Below are positions 44,196 through 53,842 of a DNA stretch of 64,000 nucleotides, piece by piece. Under the pieces are notes generated by a model. It had not been told where the DNA came from. It did not search any database and saw only the letters and a list, made by a program, of their open reading frames with translations. Origin of the DNA: Saprospiraceae bacterium. GTDB taxonomy: Bacteria > Bacteroidota > Bacteroidia > Chitinophagales > Saprospiraceae. The DNA lies in assembly GCA_020627535.1 (NCBI GenBank), contig JAHDGU010000001.1, forward strand, positions 62,001 to 126,000. The letters run 5' to 3'. Each line of letters opens with the position of its first letter. Position 1 is the stretch's first letter. Position numbers and translations under genes: made by a program.

Positions 44196-45065
44196 ATGAG
44201 ACAGTTGAAAATTACCAAATCTATCACCAATAGAGAGAGCCAATCTCTAGAGAAGTATCTTCAAGAAATCGGAAAAGTTGATCTTCTCACTCCCGAAGAA
44301 GAGGTCAAGTTAGCCCAAGCTATCAAGCAAGGAGATCAGCAAGCGCTAGAGCGCCTCACCAAGGCCAATCTCAGATTCGTAGTTTCAGTCGCTAAGCAAT
44401 ACCAGAATCAAGGTCTGAGCCTAAGCGACTTGATCAATGAAGGTAACCTTGGTCTGATCAAAGCTGCTCAGAGATTTGATGAGACTAGAGGCTTCAAATT
44501 CATCTCATATGCCGTATGGTGGATCAGACAGTCTATCCTTCAGGCACTGGCAGAGCAGTCTCGGATCGTCCGTCTACCACTCAATAAGGTAGGATCGCTC
44601 AATAAGATCAATCGTGCCTTCTCTGAATTGGAACAGGCCTATGAGCGTGAGCCTTCTTCGGATGAGCTAGCGGATGCCTTAGATCTCGCCTCCAAGGATG
44701 TGGAAAACACTCTCGGCGTAGCTGCAAGACATGTTTCCATGGACGCTCCTTTCGTCTCTGGAGAGGATAGCTCACTTCTCGATGTACTGGAAAATACCAA
44801 AACACCCACGACAGATAAGGACCTGGCCTATACTGAGAGTCTGAGAGGCGAGGTCGAAAGATCACTCGGAACCCTCACAGAGCGCCAAGCATCCGTCATC
44901 AAGCTTTTCTTTGGTATAGGCGTAGAACATCCGATGTCGCTGGAGGACATTGGATTGCAATTTGGACTGACCAGAGAGCGTGTAAGGCAGATCAAGGATA
45001 AGGCTATTGGTAAGCTGCGAGCCACCAAAAGAAGCAAACTACTCAAGCACTTCCTGGGAGCCTAG
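44196..45065 (+). CDS. rpoD: Primary sigma factor RpoD/SigA
   Basis: The 289-residue protein is the housekeeping sigma factor. It lacks region 1.1, normal for Bacteroidota. Region 1.2 contains [16 protein letters not shown], regions 2.1-2.4 run through [28 protein letters not shown] and [12 protein letters not shown], region 3 begins at SRIVRLP, and region 4.2 ends with [22 protein letters not shown]. It should recognise the TAnnTTTG and TTTG promoter elements found throughout this window. Its last 4 bp overlap the stop of the convergent Lrp-type gene (shared CTAG). Confidence 0.95.
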   Translation: MRQLKITKSITNRESQSLEKYLQEIGKVDLLTPEEEVKLAQAIKQGDQQALERLTKANLRFVVSVAKQYQNQGLSLSDLINEGNLGLIKAAQRFDETRGFKFISYAVWWIRQSILQALAEQSRIVRLPLNKVGSLNKINRAFSELEQAYEREPSSDELADALDLASKDVENTLGVAARHVSMDAPFVSGEDSSLLDVLENTKTPTTDKDLAYTESLRGEVERSLGTLTERQASVIKLFFGIGVEHPMSLEDIGLQFGLTRERVRQIKDKAIGKLRATKRSKLLKHFLGA

Positions 45066-45565
45066 TGCTCTTCATGAGTGGCGTGAATCCCATTGGTCGG
45101 ATTCAGCAATTCCAAGGGCTTTACAAAGTGTTCTTCCAAACTGAGAAACGTTTCTAACTTCTCAATTCCGGGAATCTGTGAGATTCTATTGAGCAATACT
45201 TTTTTGAGATGCTTTGCATTTTTGGAAGCGACATTTACCAGCATGCTGTACCTACCTGTCGTGCTGTAGCAACTAAGGACCTCTGGGATTTCCTTGAGTT
45301 TTTGGACGATTTCATCAAGATTGGCCTGGGCGTGTATATCCATGCCGATAGTCGCACGGAGGTGATATCCCAAGGTTTCCATGTCCAGATTGATACCGGA
45401 TCCTTTGATGATGCCCATCTCTCTGAGCTTCTTCGTTCTCACATGGATCGTACCACTTGATACATTGAGCTCCGAAGCCATATCGGAGAATCGAGTTTGA
45501 GCATTTTCCTGTAGGATTTCCAGAATTCTTAAATCAACCTTGTCGAGGGAAATCCCATTTTTCAT
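45062..45565 (-). CDS. Lrp/AsnC family transcriptional regulator
   Basis: A 167-residue protein. The N-terminal winged helix-turn-helix contains [18 protein letters not shown] and [16 protein letters not shown]. The C-terminal RAM (ligand-binding) domain starts near [13 protein letters not shown]. Homologues bind amino acids and act as octamers or dimers. No binding site can be stated. Homologues in Bacteroidota often lie near rpoD or feast/famine genes, but no target is evident here. Confidence 0.9.
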   Translation of the reverse strand: MKNGISLDKVDLRILEILQENAQTRFSDMASELNVSSGTIHVRTKKLREMGIIKGSGINLDMETLGYHLRATIGMDIHAQANLDEIVQKLKEIPEVLSCYSTTGRYSMLVNVASKNAKHLKKVLLNRISQIPGIEKLETFLSLEEHFVKPLELLNPTNGIHATHEEH

Positions 45566-45650
45566 CTAATAAGTGTTAACTGAGCTAAAATCTCGTTAGG
45601 CTAAGGGCTAGATCGCCGATAACTTTCTAATTTGACGGTAACAAAGCATT

Positions 45651-47141
45651 ATGGTCACAAACAAACTGAAACCTTCGCGCTCCAAATCGGATTGGACGCC
45701 ATTGATCTACGCCCTCATATTGGCATTAGGCATCTTTATAGGAAATACACTGAGTCAAAAATCTCAGGCTAGCATCACATCAAAGGATCTTAGCGATGAC
45801 AAGGAGTTGTCTTTGATCAAATTAGAACAGGTCTACCAGTATCTGGAAAACCGATACGTCGACCAAGTGAAATTCTCTGATCTCACTGATGAGGCTATTT
45901 CTAATGCTCTCAAGGCTCTAGATCCGCATAGCTACTATGTGCCAAGTCAGGACGTCAAGGACTTCAATGATCGGCTGAATGGGCACTACTATGGCCTTGG
46001 TGTTGAAACCACCTTGATCAATGATCGCTTATTTATTACCAATGTACATGACGATACCCCTGCTGAAGCCAATGGACTACAGTCAGGAGACGAGATCCTC
46101 AGCGTAGATGGCGTTGAGGTCAATCCCGAAACAGATGTTGCGCTCCTTATGTCCAAGTTCAAATCTATGAGACACAGAGACATACAGCTGCAGCTCAGAT
46201 CCAGAGAAGAAGAAGAAATCCAAACAGTTCGCATTTCTAAATCTCGTATTGAAGTACCAAGTGTGACGGCTAGCTTTATGCTTGATGAGCAGACAGGATA
46301 TGTCAAAATCAAGCGATTTAGCCTAGATACTTACGCTGAATTTATGGGGGCGCTAGAACCGCTCATCGAAGATCAAGAAATGAGCAATATTGTCATTGAT
46401 CTCAGAGGCAACCCAGGAGGTTACCTCAAACAAGTTGTTGATATTCTCGCGCAGTTCTACACCGAAGAAGATATCGTCCTCGTCTCCACAGAAGGGATCA
46501 ATAGCAAAAAGATTGAATACAAGAGCACTGGAAAAAACTTCTATCAGATTGACAAGATCGCCGTCCTTATAGACAATGTATCCGCGTCTGGTAGTGAAGT
46601 GCTGGCAGGAGCTATTCAAGATACAGATCGAGGGATCATCGTCGGTGCCAGCTCATTTGGCAAGGGACTCGTACAAGAGCGCTATGAGCTCATAGATGGA
46701 TCAGAGATACGATTGACGACATCAAGGTATTTTACACCATCTGGTCGCTCGATTCAGAAAATCTACGAGTCTAGCGCCAATGCAGAGTCTGACAGCACCC
46801 AAAAATACACCAGCACGAATGGGAGACCATTGGAGACGCACTGTGGGATTGTGCCTGATATTATGGTTGCAGACACAGCATGGACAGAGGTGATGCGTGA
46901 GGCATTCATGGAGTGTTGGCTCTTGGAATCTGATGGCGAAGAGACTGTGCAGGATCTCGTGAGCTGCCTCCAATCCAAAAATCTCAAACTACCAGACTCC
47001 TTTATAGAAGATAAGCTGCTCTTATTGTCAAGAAGCCCACAAGACGCACTATCTCAGCTCAAGGATAAAGACGAGGCCATACTCAAGGCTCTCGAGTACA
47101 TCCGATCTGATGAACTCTTTCAGACTGTGGTCAGACATTAG
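45651..47141 (+). CDS. C-terminal processing peptidase, family S41
   Basis: A 496-residue protein with one N-terminal membrane anchor (about 15-37), an S41 N-terminal helical region (LEQVYQYLENRYVD), a PDZ domain (about 105-190, beginning YGLGVET and including GLQSGDEILSVDG), and a protease core. The catalytic serine lies in SASGSEVLAG and the lysine in SSFGKGLVQ; a G-x-T-like FTPSGRSIQ segment follows. It probably trims periplasmic proteins. The C-terminal 110 residues are an extension usual in the Bacteroidota Ctp proteins. It overlaps the stop of the convergent YrdC-like gene by 4 bp. Confidence 0.92.
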   Translation: MVTNKLKPSRSKSDWTPLIYALILALGIFIGNTLSQKSQASITSKDLSDDKELSLIKLEQVYQYLENRYVDQVKFSDLTDEAISNALKALDPHSYYVPSQDVKDFNDRLNGHYYGLGVETTLINDRLFITNVHDDTPAEANGLQSGDEILSVDGVEVNPETDVALLMSKFKSMRHRDIQLQLRSREEEEIQTVRISKSRIEVPSVTASFMLDEQTGYVKIKRFSLDTYAEFMGALEPLIEDQEMSNIVIDLRGNPGGYLKQVVDILAQFYTEEDIVLVSTEGINSKKIEYKSTGKNFYQIDKIAVLIDNVSASGSEVLAGAIQDTDRGIIVGASSFGKGLVQERYELIDGSEIRLTTSRYFTPSGRSIQKIYESSANAESDSTQKYTSTNGRPLETHCGIVPDIMVADTAWTEVMREAFMECWLLESDGEETVQDLVSCLQSKNLKLPDSFIEDKLLLLSRSPQDALSQLKDKDEAILKALEYIRSDELFQTVVRH

Positions 47142-47746
47142 TCGCTGTCTCCTTCAAATTCCAACTGGCCCTTCGCACCATAGGAGGCGTAGACGGGCGA
47201 AGGAGATAAAAATGACTCTGCCATCCCATCGATCACGCAATCTACATATGATTTTAGACCCTGAGCCTTTTGCTCATAGTCTTCCGTATCGCCTAGCGGC
47301 AGACTGATGAGGCTTTCGCCCAAATGTCTCAATACGGTCAAAAGGCTCTCTTCACGGACCAATCTGATATGATACTTAGTCCCTAATTTTTTTGTGTTGA
47401 TCGCGTACTCAGGATGTCGCAGTGCCAGTGCTTTTTCATGGATACTGATCAAAGTATCCACTCTTGGGTGTATACGAGGAGCGAATTGTTTGAGATCTTC
47501 GAGACTTGCCGTCAAAATGGTCAAAGGATCGGCAATGTCAAATCTCGATTTGATATCCTCAATGCGGTCGATATTACTTTGATCCACTCGTGCGAGTATA
47601 GCGTAGTGGTAATCTATAGGGCAGATGAGCAGTTCCCCATTTTGCAAGGATTGCAAACTAGAGCTCATTAATTGCAGCATGCATTCAATATTTTCTGTCT
47701 GGGCAATGTTATGTACTAAGGGTGAATCATTCTTGTAGCTGATCAC
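47138..47746 (-). CDS. Divergent YrdC/Sua5-like protein
   Basis: A 202-residue protein that appears related to the YrdC/TsaC fold, which makes threonylcarbamoyl-AMP for the t6A modification of tRNA. The recognisable parts are GELLICPIDYHYAI, IEDIKSRF, and PLTILTASLEDLKQFAP, which follow the order of TsaC. However, the substrate-binding P-T-D-T-x-Y-G-L signature is P-I-D-Y-H-Y-A-I, the KxR motif is K-S-R, and the downstream region is unusual. It may be an inactive or repurposed paralogue. The start is a GTG. It converges on the S41 peptidase gene with a 4-bp overlap. Confidence 0.5.
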   Translation of the reverse strand: MISYKNDSPLVHNIAQTENIECMLQLMSSSLQSLQNGELLICPIDYHYAILARVDQSNIDRIEDIKSRFDIADPLTILTASLEDLKQFAPRIHPRVDTLISIHEKALALRHPEYAINTKKLGTKYHIRLVREESLLTVLRHLGESLISLPLGDTEDYEQKAQGLKSYVDCVIDGMAESFLSPSPVYASYGAKGQLEFEGDSD

Positions 47747-47796
47747 ATGTCATTGACATATTTTTACTCAGCTATATCAACAGATTATTGGCCAAT

Positions 47797-50076
47797 ATGG
47801 TATGTAAGCACAAAGGAACTCTTCTTAGTCTCTCAATTTTCTTGGCGATTGGTGTCATATCACCACTATCTGCGAGGCATATTATTGGTGGAGAAATTAC
47901 CTATATCTGTCAGGGAGAAGGAAACAGTCCTGATACGAGAAACTACCAGTTTGTCATGAATATTTACAGAGACTGTAGTTCCAATGGTGCTCCTTTTGAC
48001 AATCCTGCAGAGCTCGGTATCTATCGACGCACCATAGGCGGGAGTTGGGAATATGTGGAAACCCTCACTGTACGTATCAATACCAGTTTCCCGATCGATC
48101 CCACTAGGGATAATCCTTGCTTGATCGTGCCACCAGACATATGCGTAGAAGAAGCTACATATGTCTTTGAGGTATTCAATCTCCCTGTGATTGATCAGGA
48201 ATACATGGTGGCCTATCGCCGCTGTTGTCGTAACAATAGTATCAACAACATCATAGATCCTGGAGGCTCAGGAGCGACGTACTCTGTCACGATCACACCT
48301 GCTGCACAGCAGTTGTGCAATAGCAGTCCGATCTTCAATGACTTTCCACCCATTGTCATCTGTGCTGAAGAAGATATCAATTTTGACCACAGCGCTTCTG
48401 ATGCAGAAGGAGATCAACTCGTCTATGAGTTTTGCAGCCCATTACTTGGAGGGGGTAACCGAGGATCATTTGAAAATCCCGGCTCTGAGCGTGCCTGTGA
48501 TGGAATCACACCCGATCCAGCAGAATGCCCTCCGCCATTTTTTCCGGTCAACTTTATCGTGCCTACCTACTCACCTACAGCTCCCATGGCAGGGGATCCT
48601 GTCGTGAGCATTAATCCGATTACTGGTCGTATCTCTGGAGTACCTGAGATATTGGGGCAATTCGTAGTAGGTGTGTGTGTCACTGAGTTTCGTGATGGGG
48701 TTGAGCTTAGCCGGATACAGCGTGATTTCCAGTTCAATGTTGCATTCTGTGAGCAGAGCGTCTTCGCTGGTATCTCTGCTGATTCCATGTTGACTACGAG
48801 GCTCTTTCAGATCAATAGTTGTGGGAGTCAAACGGTCAACTTTGAAAATCAAAGTGGTAACATCAACTTCATTGATAGCTATATCTGGGAGATGCTGATA
48901 GATGGAGATACAGTGAGGCAAACCACTCGAGATGCAACATATGAGTTTCCGGATATTGGAAATTACCAAGGACAGATGATCGTCAATCCAGGGACAGACT
49001 GTTCAGACACAGCATTCATTGATGTCAATATTTTTCCAGAGATCATTGCCAGCTTTGATTTTGACTATGACACATGCATAGCGGGGCCAGTAGACTTTAC
49101 AGACCTGAGTTCTACAGGTGCTGATTCCTTGGTCCGGTGGCTCTGGACTTTTGGAGATGGCAATAGTTCGTCCGAGCCAAGCCCAAGCCATTTGTATGAA
49201 TCTCCTGGATTTCAGGATGTGATGCTCACTGTCGTGGATAACAACCGCTGCTCTGATGATAGTGTGGCGACCATTCAGTATCAGCCCGCTCCAGCGATCA
49301 TTGTACTGGAACCAGACAGATTTGTTGGTTGTGCGCCTGGCGATATCTTTTTCAATAATCTTTCTACGCCGATAGATAGTACCTACGATATCCTTTGGGA
49401 CTTTGGGGACGGGAATATGAGCGATGAAATCAGTCCGACCAATTTTTATGAAGAGCCTGGAATCTACTCGATCAGTATTGACGTCACTTCACCCATAGGC
49501 TGTATGATCTCTGCACAGTTTCAAGACTACATCCGAGTACTCCCAGGACCTATTGCAGCATTCACTTTTGATCCAGCCAATCCTACTAGTTTCAATAGTC
49601 TAGTACAGTTTACTGACTTGTCCACTGATGCGATCAATTGGCAGTGGTTTTTCGGCGATGAATCTGTGAGTTTTGATCAAAATCCGAGCTACAATTTTAG
49701 AGATACAGGTGTCCAGGAGATCATACTTGTAGTCGGACATGAGAGTGGATGTACGGATAGTGCATTTGCGACACTTGATATCCAGCCCATCGTCAACTAC
49801 TACTTACCCAATGCCTTTAGCCCCAACAATGATGGTATCAATGACACTTATCGAGGCATAGGCGCGATAGAGGACATTGTCCAGTTTGAGCTTACGATAT
49901 GGAATCGCTGGGGCGAGAAAGTCTTTGAGACCAATGATCCCAATGAAGGATGGAATGGTAGAAAAAACAATGTAGGGGTCGATGCGCCACTTGGTGTCTA
50001 TTCAGTCATTGTCCAGTATACTGAGCCAAGGGGCAAGGCTGTCACTCTTGAAGGAATCGCTACACTGATTCGATAG
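47797..50076 (+). CDS. Secreted PKD-domain protein with gliding-motility C-terminal domain (T9SS type B)
   Basis: A 759-residue exported protein with signal peptide (about 1-26), an N-terminal cysteine-rich region (residues about 27-300, in which CICAEED, YRRCCRNN and similar motifs may form disulfides), several PKD domains (WTFGDGNS near 450, ILWDFGDGN near 535, WFFGDES near 620), and a C-terminal domain with NYYLPNAFSPNNDGIND. That domain is the CHU_C/gliding motility-associated type B T9SS sorting signal. It is probably an adhesin, secreted with help from a PorP/SprF protein like that at 16648. I prefer the ATG at 47797 over the TTG at 47788. Confidence 0.85.
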   Translation: MVCKHKGTLLSLSIFLAIGVISPLSARHIIGGEITYICQGEGNSPDTRNYQFVMNIYRDCSSNGAPFDNPAELGIYRRTIGGSWEYVETLTVRINTSFPIDPTRDNPCLIVPPDICVEEATYVFEVFNLPVIDQEYMVAYRRCCRNNSINNIIDPGGSGATYSVTITPAAQQLCNSSPIFNDFPPIVICAEEDINFDHSASDAEGDQLVYEFCSPLLGGGNRGSFENPGSERACDGITPDPAECPPPFFPVNFIVPTYSPTAPMAGDPVVSINPITGRISGVPEILGQFVVGVCVTEFRDGVELSRIQRDFQFNVAFCEQSVFAGISADSMLTTRLFQINSCGSQTVNFENQSGNINFIDSYIWEMLIDGDTVRQTTRDATYEFPDIGNYQGQMIVNPGTDCSDTAFIDVNIFPEIIASFDFDYDTCIAGPVDFTDLSSTGADSLVRWLWTFGDGNSSSEPSPSHLYESPGFQDVMLTVVDNNRCSDDSVATIQYQPAPAIIVLEPDRFVGCAPGDIFFNNLSTPIDSTYDILWDFGDGNMSDEISPTNFYEEPGIYSISIDVTSPIGCMISAQFQDYIRVLPGPIAAFTFDPANPTSFNSLVQFTDLSTDAINWQWFFGDESVSFDQNPSYNFRDTGVQEIILVVGHESGCTDSAFATLDIQPIVNYYLPNAFSPNNDGINDTYRGIGAIEDIVQFELTIWNRWGEKVFETNDPNEGWNGRKNNVGVDAPLGVYSVIVQYTEPRGKAVTLEGIATLIR

Positions 50077-50082
50077 GCATTG

Positions 50083-53000
50083 CTATCTGATACGTCGGCC
50101 TAGACCGACAATCAGGATCTGATCATCTCGAGATATATGATAGCTCGCCGAGATTTTGAGCATTTTCAAGAGATCTAGACTCAGTCCTCCGCCCACAGCT
50201 GGATGCCATAGTTCACTTTTTTCGCTCTCGACCCATACACGGCCTATATCGGCACTAGCGATCAGACCTAGTTCAAATGGTAGTCCGACATTCATTACGG
50301 AGAGCAAGTCAAAGTACAGGTCATTGGTCCAAGCGAGCGAAGCATCTCCACGATACCTGCCTTGTCTCAGACCTCTTACGCCCTCCAAGCGGCCGATGGC
50401 CGGTGCTTGGAAAAACTCATATCCATCTCCCACTGCGTGATAAGCCAATTTGCCAGCATAGCGCAAGCGCTGATCTAGCGTCAGTGGGTGATGTATGGTC
50501 AATGAAGTTTTGATATCTACAAAGCTGCCACCTTCTTCTCCTAGCGCCGATATGTATGAAGGGCGAATCACGAAGCCGATCCCTCTTTTGGGCCGCAATT
50601 CATCATCTATGTAGTCAAAGATTGCCCATGTGGAAGCGGACAAGTAGCCTTTCCACTCTTCTAGATAGTCTGGAATCTGAGCTAGCGGCGTCTCGATAAA
50701 TCGACCATCATTTTCGCGTAAGCGGTAGCTATCATAGCTCACCCCAAGTCCCAGACGCCATGGCGATATGTAGTCACGCTGTAGTCCGAGATCTCCGTGT
50801 ATGCGCTCTTGGCGTACCCTGTGAAAAGAAATATCGTCTTCCTTTGGATCGTATGCTGACTGGTTGCCGAGACCAAAAAAGTTGAGATTCCATGTCGGCC
50901 CGTGATAAGATAACCCATACAGAAGGTCAGTCTTACCGATCAGATGATTCCATTCTGTCTCATAAGACAAACTCCAGGCACGTGTCTGAAAGATATAGGA
51001 GGCCTTGACCTGATGCTGACTTTTGTAGGGGGCCTTCTTGAAGCCATAGTCAGTATAGGTATAATTGTAGCCAAGTCCAAATCCATCTTCATTGTTGGCA
51101 GCTGGCAGAGGCAGTCCGAGTCCGTAGTCGTATTGCCTCTCATTCCAGTCAGGAACATAGTAGGACTTATCGGGTAGTCCTCTCAGGCTGATCGATGCTT
51201 CTGGGTGAATCTGACTGCTTGTCGTCTTGTCATATACGCGCACAGCCCTTGAAGAGGGTGGACGTAGGTCCTCATAATCGTCTGGATCTCTGCCGCCCAA
51301 TATGGTCAATTTCGGTCCTTTCCCCTCACCTTGGATCGTAAATAGATCCTCTCCCTCTAGGCCCCAAAGGAAGATTCGCTTCGTCTCGTCATCATAAAAA
51401 CGTCGAGAGTACAGCAGCTCCTTGTCTTTATCACCCTTGTATTTGAATCGCTCCACCAGTGTGAAGTCCTCCGCATAACTGATGACGAAGTGATCCTTCT
51501 TCTCTGTGCCTAGGACATCGACATCTCTGGCCAAGATTTCATAGTACTTGCGCGCCATGATATCCATATTTTCCTGACGCTTCAGCAAAAATTCCTTGAT
51601 CTCTGCTCCATTAAAGTCTTGAGCATTTTGAGGCAGGCGGCTGAGACCTGCATCGATATGTGATTCTTCTAGCTGGGTTTCTATCTCCCTGATGGCCACT
51701 TCCCAGTCGGACCACTCTAGGCTATTGAGATACCAGCGGTCCACATGTCGATTATTGAAGTTAAACCACTTGAGTCTCTTTGTCTCAGGCGAGAAGCTTT
51801 GAAATTTACGGACTGTAGGGATGGTCCGCTTGACGATGCTTGTGAGCAGCCCGTCAAACTTACTATAAGCCTGATCTCGATCTCGTGGGATGGGGCGATA
51901 CAAGGTCTTGTCATCTTGCTCGATACTTGCCCAGCGCCACTGATCTTGGTGTCTATCCCAGTCTCCGATGAGATGATCAAAGAGTCTTGCCTTGATAGTG
52001 AAAGCTCCATCAACTTCATGGCTATACTTGGAGGTGATGGCCTCCGTCATATCGGTGGTTGAGACGATTTCTGGGCTTTCGCCAAAATGTACTGTCCCAT
52101 TCCAGAGCTTTCCATCAGGGCGCTCCTCCAGAAGAAAGAGTTGGTCGCCATACTTCGGGTTGTAATCACCGAGTGCCTTTTGTTGAGGTACATAGTATAG
52201 CTCTGGGGTCGTATGATAGAGACCAAGTGCATCTGCCATAGGTGAGATGCTGAAAGCCGCATATGGATGTGACACCGTGAAGAAGTCTTCCACAAGCCCA
52301 AGGACTACGGTCTCATCAAAGACACCACCCGTGAGGCGATTGGCATCCTTGTGCAATGCTCGTAGTGCATATTCCCGACCATCCTTGGCTTCTAGTCGAA
52401 GACTATTGGTCTGGAAGCCACCACCTTTTCGTACAGGTGTGAGTCCACCTAGATGCGAGCTCAAGTCAAGTGTAGGCGCTACGATCGGCTCGTAGTATAG
52501 GCTCCTATACCAATCGCCAAAGATGCTGCGGTGAAACTTTTGTTTGTCATCACCGCTATAGATGCTTGTACGATAGTTTTCTTCAAGTGCATCGGACAAA
52601 TTTGTGATATCAAAGTGCTCGTCAGCTTGAAATAGCATTTTGGCGTAAGCCTCATGCACACCATCCTCGCCGACAGTCACAAACTCTACACGGACAGAGC
52701 CATCGGTGTAGCTCTTGAGTCTCGCATAGCCCATCTGGCCAGTAGTAAACTCTGCTTGACCGCCAATACGGGTAGGCGTCTGCTTAGTACCTGCGCCACT
52801 GACAATCTGATGTACACCATCCATATCGATCAACTGTAGATTGTGATCATGTCCCGAGGCGAGTATGACTTTTCCGTGATTTTCAATGAGTGGTCTCAAA
52901 TGTTGCTGGAGCCACCTCATAGCCTGTCCTGTGACATCTTCTTTCTGACCACCATCTATACGAAGAAGGTGACCCAAGGATCCCAATATCGGAAGAGGAA

Positions 53001-53784
53001 TCAGTGCTTTTTTAGAGAATTCACTAACTGGAAAAAAATGGCTTTTGGCACTGAAATGCCCGCCATGTGAGCCGTAACTTGCCATCGGATGGTGAAGGCA
53101 CACAAGTACTGTCTGAGCTTGACTTTTATTGAGCAGCTTGTTGAAGGCTGCCGGAAATTGATTATAGTGACTTACCTCACATGATGGATCTAGCTCTATA
53201 CGCCCAGCATAGTCTTCGATGAGCCATTCTGTATCAAGTATGATGAGATGAAGGTGCTCTGAAAGTTTGATCAATTCCGGTCCGGGACACCCGTCCTCTG
53301 GTAGGAAGACATTTTTCTTGTCGAGATGCTTCTTGACATATTTTTCTTGTCTGGCTAGACCTTTGAGACCATCATTGTACCAATCATGATTGCCCGGGAT
53401 CAGCACTGCTGTCCCCATCATATCTCGCATCACTTCGATCTGCGCATCAAGATTGGCCTCTGCAGTGCTTCGATCTGGGTCATCTTTTGTCGGCATGCCG
53501 AGGGGATAGATGTTATCTCCTAGGTAGACCAGTGAATGATTGAGGGCAGACTTGTCGATCTCGCTTGCTACTTGCTTGAGTACTGGAGGTGCTTCTCCTT
53601 CATGCAGTTTACCAGCATCACCGATCAGGAAGACTACTTGGTCAAGTTGAGCTGAGGGTGGCAATGCTGCTGATTGATGCGCAGCTTTTGGTGAAATCTT
53701 AGTCTTGTATGTGGCGCATGATCCTAGAAGTAGAGAGCAGCAGAGAATGGGGAGCCAGGTTTGGATATTGGGAAGTTTTGACAC
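50083..53784 (-). CDS. Calcineurin-like phosphatase fused to an outer-membrane beta-barrel
   Basis: A 1233-residue lipoprotein with lipobox LLLGSCAT (cysteine at about 23). Residues about 50-400 form a metallophosphatase: FLIGDAGK, YLGDNIYP, GNHDWYN, LHHPMASYG and SGHDHNLQ supply the metal ligands. The centre (about 430-850) lacks a family I can name. The last 300 residues look like a BamA/surface-antigen type beta-barrel, with alternating aromatic strands and the sequence LEGVRGLRQGRYRG. It starts at GTG; a perfect -7 box is 4 nt upstream. Acting at the outer membrane is inferred from the barrel; the substrate is unknown. Confidence 0.8.
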   Translation of the reverse strand: MSKLPNIQTWLPILCCSLLLGSCATYKTKISPKAAHQSAALPPSAQLDQVVFLIGDAGKLHEGEAPPVLKQVASEIDKSALNHSLVYLGDNIYPLGMPTKDDPDRSTAEANLDAQIEVMRDMMGTAVLIPGNHDWYNDGLKGLARQEKYVKKHLDKKNVFLPEDGCPGPELIKLSEHLHLIILDTEWLIEDYAGRIELDPSCEVSHYNQFPAAFNKLLNKSQAQTVLVCLHHPMASYGSHGGHFSAKSHFFPVSEFSKKALIPLPILGSLGHLLRIDGGQKEDVTGQAMRWLQQHLRPLIENHGKVILASGHDHNLQLIDMDGVHQIVSGAGTKQTPTRIGGQAEFTTGQMGYARLKSYTDGSVRVEFVTVGEDGVHEAYAKMLFQADEHFDITNLSDALEENYRTSIYSGDDKQKFHRSIFGDWYRSLYYEPIVAPTLDLSSHLGGLTPVRKGGGFQTNSLRLEAKDGREYALRALHKDANRLTGGVFDETVVLGLVEDFFTVSHPYAAFSISPMADALGLYHTTPELYYVPQQKALGDYNPKYGDQLFLLEERPDGKLWNGTVHFGESPEIVSTTDMTEAITSKYSHEVDGAFTIKARLFDHLIGDWDRHQDQWRWASIEQDDKTLYRPIPRDRDQAYSKFDGLLTSIVKRTIPTVRKFQSFSPETKRLKWFNFNNRHVDRWYLNSLEWSDWEVAIREIETQLEESHIDAGLSRLPQNAQDFNGAEIKEFLLKRQENMDIMARKYYEILARDVDVLGTEKKDHFVISYAEDFTLVERFKYKGDKDKELLYSRRFYDDETKRIFLWGLEGEDLFTIQGEGKGPKLTILGGRDPDDYEDLRPPSSRAVRVYDKTTSSQIHPEASISLRGLPDKSYYVPDWNERQYDYGLGLPLPAANNEDGFGLGYNYTYTDYGFKKAPYKSQHQVKASYIFQTRAWSLSYETEWNHLIGKTDLLYGLSYHGPTWNLNFFGLGNQSAYDPKEDDISFHRVRQERIHGDLGLQRDYISPWRLGLGVSYDSYRLRENDGRFIETPLAQIPDYLEEWKGYLSASTWAIFDYIDDELRPKRGIGFVIRPSYISALGEEGGSFVDIKTSLTIHHPLTLDQRLRYAGKLAYHAVGDGYEFFQAPAIGRLEGVRGLRQGRYRGDASLAWTNDLYFDLLSVMNVGLPFELGLIASADIGRVWVESEKSELWHPAVGGGLSLDLLKMLKISASYHISRDDQILIVGLGRRIR

Positions 53785-53788
53785 TTGA

Positions 53789-53796
53789 CAAATCTA
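53789..53796 (-). promoter_or_regulatory. -7 box TAGATTTG 4 nt before a GTG start
   Basis: Minus strand TAGATTTG, then TCAA, then GTG at 53784. An exact consensus match at leaderless spacing for the phosphatase-barrel gene, in the short gap after the DUF5683 gene. Confidence 0.55.
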
Positions 53797-53842
53797 CTGA
53801 GATTGCCCTATGATAAAGCTATCTCCAGGAGGCTTTCTTGAC

